Shown here: positions 57,303-64,000 of the stretch, in pieces
How positions within the stretch are numbered: the stretch's first letter is position 1
Layout: each line of letters starts with the position of its first letter
Source: Oreohelix idahoensis
Taxonomy: Eukaryota > Mollusca > Gastropoda > Stylommatophora > Oreohelicidae
Reading direction: 5' to 3'
NCBI GenBank assembly: GCA_024509875.1
Contig: JAMPIV010018969.1
Span: 62,001-126,000, forward strand
Length of the DNA stretch: 64,000 nucleotides
Program-made: the position numbers and the translations under genes
The notes under the pieces: generated by a model
Told to the model about the DNA's origin: nothing
Seen by the model: only the letters and a program-made list of their open reading frames with translations
The model's database searches: none

Positions 57303-57530
57303 AAAGAGAACGAACGAACGAACGAACGAACTTTATTTTCAAAGGGTTGAGAATTGGGCACGCAGGCCCGTCTGACATTCTGCCCTTCCTTTCTCTCGTC
57401 TTTTATACTGGTTTCATTTATTCTCACATACATTTTACCCATCAATTCAAGGAATTCAACGTTATAAAGGTAAAATAATAGCATACTCACATTCACAGTA
57501 TCTAATTATAAACATGAAATAAAGTATTGT
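57303..57530 (-). mobile_element. (GTTC)n-tailed LINE, 3' fragment
   Basis: GAACGAACGAACGAACGAAC then TTTATTTTCAAAGGGTTGAG and GGCACGCAGGCCCGTCTGAC. On the minus strand this is the 3' terminus with a five-unit GTTC tail. The host sequence here is not LINE-2. Confidence 0.7.
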
Positions 57531-57559
57531 TGAAAAATACAAACTAAGTATCACCATGA

Positions 57560-57720
57560 AACAAAATATGTTGAAAAACACTATCATCATCATTAAACCT
57601 ACATTCGATATTATATCAGACGTAAATGTGCAGAGAAAACAAGTAGATTATGATGGCGTAGATGATGTGATCATCAACGTCACCTGGTATGGCACTTAAT
57701 GATGAGTAGTAAGGAGGCCA
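57560..57720 (+). mobile_element. LINE-4 3' remnant
   Basis: GATGTGATCATCAACGTCAC and CTGGTATGGCACTTAATGAT match the LINE-4 3' end at 56954-57000. Short and decayed. Confidence 0.5.
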
Positions 57721-58435
57721 CTAGGAGTGTTCGTCTCAGTGGCTCAGAAGCCGGATAATTTCCATGCCAGGTAGGGGAAAAAATGTTTATAAAGAAACTG
57801 ACACTTTCAGAGAAAAGCGGAAACGAACTGACAGATAAAACTCGATAGATGTTCTAACCGGCTAGTGGCGGTCACTTTAGCTCTCTTCCCATACAACCAC
57901 CGTTCTATCATTCCATCCTTTGTCATCTCAACAAGGTAAAGAGTGATTAACCTAGGAACGCGGAAGGAGGGTACAACATAAATTCTAAAGACATTAGATA
58001 ACGCCACAGCAAACAACAGAAACATTGCAGAGTGGAAGAACCAACAGAAGAAAAAAGAACAACCAATGTAATATGCTATATAAAATAAAGAACAATATAT
58101 ATCCAAATTATAACCCACATAGGGTATACTATACATAAACGCCGGTTTTCCTGTGAATGGACCAAAAAAAAACAAAAAAAAAACAAACAAAAACAAAAAA
58201 TAACAAAACCCCATTCACTCGTACTCCCAGGCTGTCACACAGAATAAACTGGAATGCAGAACATACAAAGAGCAAAGATCTGATCACTGTTCCTCAATGG
58301 TGGTAGCCCAGAGGTAGACCACCCGACTGTGCGTAAGAAAGCTGAGCCGCTTCTCAAATGTATGCTCTTGGCAAAATGAGCCTAAAGAAATGGTAACGTA
58401 TTCTCAAAGCAGATATCGCCGTAGGGTAGTGGATT

Positions 58436-58640
58436 GTTTGAGACTTTACAATACTAGGTCCAGTTTTATGAGGTACTGTGACAGTTCTCTTATTCGCTGC
58501 CTTTGCTTTTCCAGAAAAATGAGCAGAGTTAGATAACTATTTACAGCTGGTTAGACTAGAGCGTGATTTTACCAGGTTTAGAACCCGGAACTTGGTATCT
58601 TTGCCACGACAGACAGATGCTCTAACCACTATGCTAATGA
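58436..58640 (-). mobile_element. tRNA-derived SINE
   Basis: On the minus strand: A box region TTAGCATAGTGGTTAGAGCA, B box region GGGTTCTAAACC, core CTAACCAGCTGTAAATAGTT, then CTGGACCTAGTATTGTAAAG. Same family as 33408 and 48955. Confidence 0.75.
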
Positions 58641-59218
58641 ACTATCTTATAATATCATATTAAAGATGCCCACAGTTCAGATTTTTGTTCAATTGTTCAC
58701 ATTCAGAAAGTGCGTATTTGTCAAGTGCTTAAAAAAAGAAAACTACGTGAATTGAATAGACAGAACTATTAAGTAAGCAAAAACACGTTTCAGATAAGCT
58801 ACCTATAATTCCACAGCTTTCATACCTGATGCTCAGATGATAACAGCATTACAGACGTAAATGTGCAGGAAACTGAATTTAACACTACATTAATTTTTTT
58901 AAACATTTAAATGTGTGACTACAGAGTTACTGAAAAGTCACTCCTTATTTTAAAATGTTTATTTCCTCACTCCTGTGTAATAAATTTATTTGAAACAAAA
59001 ATCAATATAAACGGCTATTACATAACATGATATGTCACATGAACATTACAGCTGATCAAAACATGATCTCACAACGGGCAGCGATTTTTGTTGTTTCTTG
59101 TACCGTCAGTTCATAAACAAAATTTTATATTTTAAATTAACAAATACAACTATTTGATCAAATATGCAATGACAGTTATCGTTCCTTGTTCTGATATTTT
59201 TTTCATGTATAGTCAATA

Positions 59219-60242
59219 GGAAGGGAGGCATCAAAGAAGATTTGGCTACATAGAGCAGCAGCTGGGAGACTTTTTCCGGTCATAAATCGAGGATTCCTCA
59301 GCAAAAGAGAAGTTGGCAAGACGATGAAGATGGCTGTATACAGCTCCACCTATGTCCCAGTCTTGACATATGAATGCGAGTCATGGGAAGTGACTACAAC
59401 CCACAGAGGTCAGATCCCAACCTCAGAAATGAGGTATCTGAGAAAGATGGTTGAAGTAACAAGAAAATACATGGTCCGCAACCAGACGATAAGTCAAGGC
59501 CTAAAAACTCAGCCCCTGCAGACCCAAGTAGAGCAGTCCCAACTAAGATGGTTTGGCCATGCCTGCAGAATGGGAGAAGATCGGCTGCCACAGCAGGTAT
59601 GGGAGGCTAGGAGTCAGGGATCCAGACCTACAGGTCAACCCAGAGTCCACTGGGAGGACAACATTAGACAATCTCTGAAGGACCGACAACTAGAATGGAA
59701 CCAGGGCAGGAGGAACGAACGAACTTTATTTTCGAACGGTTAAGAATTGTGCGCGCAGACCCGTCTAACATTCTGCCCTTCCACTCTCATTTATCTTGCA
59801 TATTATACCCTTTCATTCCCACATGTTACTTAAAGCATTAATATGAAGGCATGCAACATTATAAAGGTAATATAACAGCGAACGTTTACAGTATGCAGTC
59901 ATAATCAAAATTAAGTATTTTTCATTACACAAACATTATAATAAAATAAAATTAAATTAAATTTTTTTTTTAAATTAAAAAAAAAATTAATAATAATAAA
60001 AAAAAAAATTTAAATAAAAAATAAAAATTAATTTAAAAAAAAAATACGTACAGTAAATTACGATTTCAAACATAATCAGATTAGGTGGCTTGGTATCAGA
60101 ACTCATGGAGTATTTGACAGTCTGCAATTGAAGGAGGTGAGACTTGGTGTTATTTCTTGGAAGACAGCCTATAGGATAGTATGGCGCTCTCTCTTCCAAA
60201 CCTCTTCACCTCACGTTAGAAGAGGAACGACTAAGTAAGTAA
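59219..60242 (+). mobile_element. LINE-2, 5'-truncated copy F with nested insertion
   Basis: RT C-terminus in frame at 59324-59712 (KMAVYSSTYVPVLTYECESW, SQLRWFGHACRMGEDRLPQQ, VHWEDNIRQSLKDRQLEWN), resumed at about 60154 (GGAAGACAGCCTATAGGATA) and ended by GAACGACTAAGTAAGTAAA. The gap holds a (GTTC)n-tailed LINE in minus orientation. Confidence 0.8.
59713..60153 (-). mobile_element. (GTTC)n-tailed LINE, 5'-truncated, in LINE-2
   Basis: Begins at the plus-strand junction AGGAGGAACGAACGAAC and shares TTTATTTTCGAACGGTTAAG, GCGCGCAGACCCGTCTAACA and TTCCACTCTCATTTATCTTG with 30399-31091. About 440 bp versus 690 bp there. An A/T-only stretch (59935-60045) lies inside. The insertion point in LINE-2 is the same as at 30399. 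Confidence 0.7.
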
Positions 60243-60363
60243 ATATTCACTAGGTACAAGTGACAATATAACAATTTAAAAATAGGAAGTTACTTTTCAG
60301 CCATAATGTAAATTTCGTGGCGCGACTCTTTCAAACATAGACAACAATCCTTTCGTTATATCT

Positions 60364-60570
60364 TCTTCTTCTTCTTCCGTCCTTAGCCACCGACCGTCAA
60401 AGCAGTCAGTGGCCATTACGCCTAGTGGCGTCTTAGGGCAACAGCAGATAGGTTTTCTTTGCCATTGTTTCCCATCACGCCTGGTGGCGTGTTTAAGGCA
60501 ACGGCAAATCAACCCATTTGCTGTTATTTTTGTAATCGAAGTGACTGGCAAACGGGAGATCAGCCCGTTG
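60364..60570 (-). mobile_element. SINE-like element with RTE-1 tail
   Basis: About 207 bp with a perfect 11-bp TSD, tcgttatatct, at 60353-60363 and 60571-60581. The plus-strand left end is TCTTCTTCTTCTTCCGTCC, then CTTAGCCACCGACCGTCAAA, the RTE-1 3' end in reverse. The CGCCTAGTGGCGT motif occurs twice, as in the copy at 31312. Confidence 0.75.
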
Positions 60571-60587
60571 TCGTTATATCTAGAAGG

Positions 60588-61059
60588 TCTATTTTCAGAC
60601 AATTCCCATTGTAACATCACCGGTAATGAAGAGGCTGACAGATTGGCAAAGAAAGATAGAAATCTATCTCAGCCTAATGCAAGCATAACTTTCGAGGCGA
60701 AGAGATTTATCAGAATCAGATACAGAAACAAATGGGATGTACAGCATCCAGGTCACACACAAAAGGAACCATACTACCAGCTCACTAGAAGAGAACAAGT
60801 GGTAATCTTCAGACTCCGCACTGGCCACAGCAGATTGAGATACCATCTATTCAACAAGCTAAAGATAGGAACTACCGATGGGTGTAAGTGTGGCACAGAT
60901 AAAATGACTGCCAAACATCTGCTTCAAAGTTGCCCAACATGTGCGGAACAGAGAAAGCGCATTGTCGCGGATTGCCTCACCTGCTTCTACCTTAAAGGTA
61001 GCCTTCACAAGATAATTCAGAGTCAAGAACAATGCTGCTTAGCGCTGAACATTTGTTAA
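60588..61059 (+). pseudogene. LINE RNase H C-terminus with CCHC-like finger
   Basis: In the frame ending TAA at 61057-61059: SHCNITGNEEADRLAKKDRN is the last RNase H block (GNEEADxLAK with the catalytic Asp); YYQLTRREQVVIFRLRTGHS and RLRYHLFNKL follow; then CKCGTDKMTAKHLLQSCP, a C-X-C-X8-H-X4-C finger typical of the C-terminus of I/Jockey-like non-LTR elements. The upstream RNase H blocks and the RT are missing. The 216-codon frame beginning at 60409 starts in the SINE and is not the real start. Confidence 0.8.
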
Positions 61060-61177
61060 CTTATATCTGTCCGTCGCCTTTTGCGAAGGATTTATGCAAT
61101 AGTTCTTAGCCCGTTAAAGCCCCCAGCTGAGTTAATTCAGCGAATTTCCTCTTATAATGGTAATTCAGAGGTAAATT

Positions 61178-61280
<103 letters not shown>

Positions 61281-62769
61281 TTATTAAAGAATCATGCTCA
61301 TACGTTTGCTTTCATACTTATAAAACTGATTAAACGATTATTGTTTTAGTTTTAAAATAACAGGTAACAAGTTTAATAATCAATTACTCTTTAATGGTTA
61401 AAATAAATATGAATCATGAGTGAAATTTAAATGGATATAAAGTTTCTCGTCATCGAGACTTGAAAAGGGATGTATAATAGTCCTTTTGCTTGTGCCCTTT
61501 TTTACAAGAACTTAGCTCTAGGTGAGTCCCGTCGCCGTGGTTTCCGTCACTTCTTTTAAGATGAGGGCCCTTCTCCACACAATTTGCTCAGTGTAAGTGG
61601 TTAGGGTGGATGTTCTTCTCTCACGCTTAGTGGCGTAGACCGTTAGTACCACACACAGTCTGATAGCTTGTAACCACGAACTTTTTAGACAAAATAGAAA
61701 TAACAAATGCCTCTGCTAAGTACACTGAGTTGGAAGCTTAACAGGCTCATCCTCTCGCTATCCACCCACCAATGTTAATCTCTCAGAAGAATTAAATTCT
61801 TGAGTACACAGCGTAGCTCAATGAAGATGATTAAAATTCACCAATATTCTTCTGGGTATTAAAGTGGGAAAATGTGCCTGGACAGCGCGAATAATGATTT
61901 GTGCCTGAACTAACATTAACAAGTTACATATATCTCACAAAATGATATTACACACTTGAGGCACATGTGATGTAATCATCACTTATCTCTAGTCGGAGTC
62001 TGGGGTCACCTCTGCTGTCGGTTTTCTGCACGACTAGCAAGAAACAATCACCAGCGCTTGCTGTAGTTGTGCATGAATATACTATTTTCATATGTTGAGG
62101 CTGCTAGCCTCATATATAACCACTTAGCAAGAAATAAGTCACATTTACATTTGTAAAATAATTGTTATACACGCAAACCCCAAAGTTTTGGGAATGCTCA
62201 ATCTCCTCGCACATGTTAGAATGGACACGAGCAATTTAGGTTACATGCTCTCGAATCACTTGGTCTGGAAATTTTGAATCCCTCTTATGACGGGTGAATC
62301 TGCGAAACACTTGGTCTGGGAAAGTTTCTCTTATGACGGGTGATCCAATTCCTTATGTTTCCAGTCTTGATATTTAAAGTTCTAGTCCCTTAGGCTTCCA
62401 GTTTTGTATTTAAAATGCGGGTTTATTTGTAAAGCCCAAATACGCGATCTGTCACTTATTATAAGTATGGAATTCTAAGTCCGATGTCTCACTAGCTTCT
62501 GGGAGTTGTTCGCTTGACGATGCGATGCAGTCTGTGCTCTGTGTCTCTGATTTCGCTAGATTATATCTCACATTCTCAGTTCAAATCCCAGATTGTACTT
62601 CTCGGTAAACTTGCCAATGAGAACCAAAGCATTTTCCAGCTCTCACTTCAATCCAATCGTAAGCTCTTTTGCACTATGTGGGTAGAGGTTTTTTTCCAGG
62701 ACTGCCGAGATGGAAAACCACTGCACAAACTACTGCACTACTGTGGCTCTGTTATCATGTAAGCTTAAT

Positions 62770-63480
62770 ATAAACCTCACTTATCTTAAGTCACACGTGG
62801 CGGTTACGATGGTAGCCATTTCTGACTTCACCTATATCAAGTCAAACTTGGCTGTTATAATGGGAACTGTTTCTACGCTCACTCATCTCAAGTCAAACTC
62901 GGCTGTTATAATAGGAGCTGTTTCTACGCTCACTCATCTCAAGTCAAACTTGGCTCTTATAATGGAGCTGTTTCTACGCTCACTCACCTCAAGTCAAACT
63001 TGGCTGTTACAACGGAAGCTGTTTCTATGCTCACTCATCTCAAGTCAAACTTGGCTGTTACAATAGGAGCTGTTTCTACGCTCACTCATCTCAAGTCAAA
63101 CTTGGCTGTTACAATGGGAGCTGTTTCTACGCTCACTCATCTCAAGTCAAACTTGGCTGTTACAATGGGAGCTGTTTCTAAGCTTATTTATTTCAAGTCA
63201 CATTTGGCTGTTATGATACGAGCTATTTATAACTCCAGCTATATATCAAGTCAAACTTGGCTGTTATAATGGCAGCTACCTGATCTATTTCAAGTCAGAC
63301 GGCTGTTATAATGGGAGCTATTTCTAACCTCACCTATTTAAAGTCACACTTGGCTGTTATGATGTAAGCTATTTCTAACCTAATCTATCTCAAGTCAAGC
63401 ATGCCTGTTACAATGAAAGCTATATCTATCCTTGTTCTAACCTAATCTATCTCAAGCATGACCGTTCCGATGAAAGCTAT
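62770..63480. repeat. 51-bp minisatellite, about 13 units
   Basis: Unit CTCATCTCAAGTCAAACTTG then GCTGTTACAATGGGAGCTGT and TTCTACGCTCA. The central 62860-63180 units are nearly identical and the edges are diverged (some units 50-58 bp). It reads as a 17-residue peptide repeat (AVTMGAVSTLTHLKSNL) because 51 is divisible by three, but there is no start context, domain or continuation to support a gene. Confidence 0.9.
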
Positions 63481-64000
63481 ATTTTTCCTTGTCTATCTCT
63501 GAGGTATCGCACATTCGCCATCGCTTGTGCTGATTCCGCTACTTAATGTTAGCTTATTCATGGTAGTTCACATTAGAACCGGAAATACACCCCTCCGCCA
63601 AGACTGCCATACGGACGACATTCTGTGACGTCTGTGAAACCTCAAGGTAAATTCAGACGGGTCAAGTCTGGAAAACCCCGTGTTTCTGGATAAACTCAAG
63701 AATGTACCCAGCATGTGAGACAGCTCTTTTTCATAACCACCAGTCTTTGCCATGCCTGAATCATAACCATCAGTCTTAGCCATGCCTGGAAACTCATCAG
63801 GCAAAAATAAAACTTCCATCTCTCTATCTGACCGTTCATATGCCTTTTCGAGTTTTGCTTTTCATTTTTTAGTTCTATCTCAAATACTACTCACCCGGCG
63901 CCCTTGGTTACCTTTCTTCACCCCTTGCCTCTGTGAAGCCCATTCCCTTGCATGAGCTTATCGCGTTTGACTTTTGATGTGGAGTACGTGACCGATCCAT
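63481..64000. other. no feature recognised
   Basis: Unassigned sequence to the window end. The minus-strand 83-codon frame at 63568-63819 has a short internal repeat (MAKTDGYDSG/MAKTGGYEKE) but no family resemblance. Confidence 0.4.

Noticed and set aside
60409..61059. 216-codon complete gene
   Set aside because: Its first ~55 codons come from the minus-strand SINE inserted at 60364-60570; only the later part is a genuine LINE RNase H end.
63568..63819. Short minus-strand frame with a repeated MAKTxGY motif
   Set aside because: Only two imperfect copies of a ten-residue motif; no other evidence of coding.

Overview
The window looks like intergenic, repeat-rich DNA from an invertebrate animal. 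A mollusc is my best guess, from the mix of RTE-type LINEs, tRNA-derived SINEs with a shared central core, and a SCAN-like gag; this is inference and I cannot name the species. I found no convincing host gene, rRNA gene or functional tRNA gene. Almost every protein-like reading frame belongs to a transposable element, and nearly all are broken by stops or frameshifts.

Layout. 1-4674: 5' part of a minus-strand Ty3/gypsy-like retrotransposon (gag, fused integrase remnant, 2.2 kb LTR). 5358-6323: short hAT element with a perfect 8-bp target duplication. 6674-12795: tandem array of ~480-bp units carrying tRNA-like A and B boxes, in minus orientation to about 9.8 kb and in plus orientation after it, bordered on both sides by a quasi-palindromic 39-bp satellite. 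14412-20564: RTE-1 LINE (minus) holding a SINE and a 2.4 kb solo LTR. 20990-32990: an inverted pair of RNase H-type LINE 3' regions, the right copy filled by a nest of LINE-2, solo LTR, RTE-1, another LINE and a LINE-tailed SINE. 33.4-38.6 kb: SINE, LINE-4 fragment, nearly full LINE-2, hAT MITE. 39720-48575: LINE-3 (minus) split by a full-length RTE-1, a 2.4 kb solo LTR and a 2.2 kb DNA transposon with a conserved but broken protein. 48.6-64 kb: SINEs, LINE pieces, two 40-bp satellites, AT microsatellites, a third RNase H-LINE copy and a 51-bp minisatellite.

Most element ends were fixed from target-site duplications (TSDs) that I matched by eye, so the order of insertion can be read. Two RTE-1 copies agree in length once their insertions are removed (about 3325 and 3320 bp), which supports the boundaries. 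The most unusual objects are the palindromic tRNA-like array, the DNA transposon at 46065-48287 and the minisatellite that grew inside a LINE reading frame.
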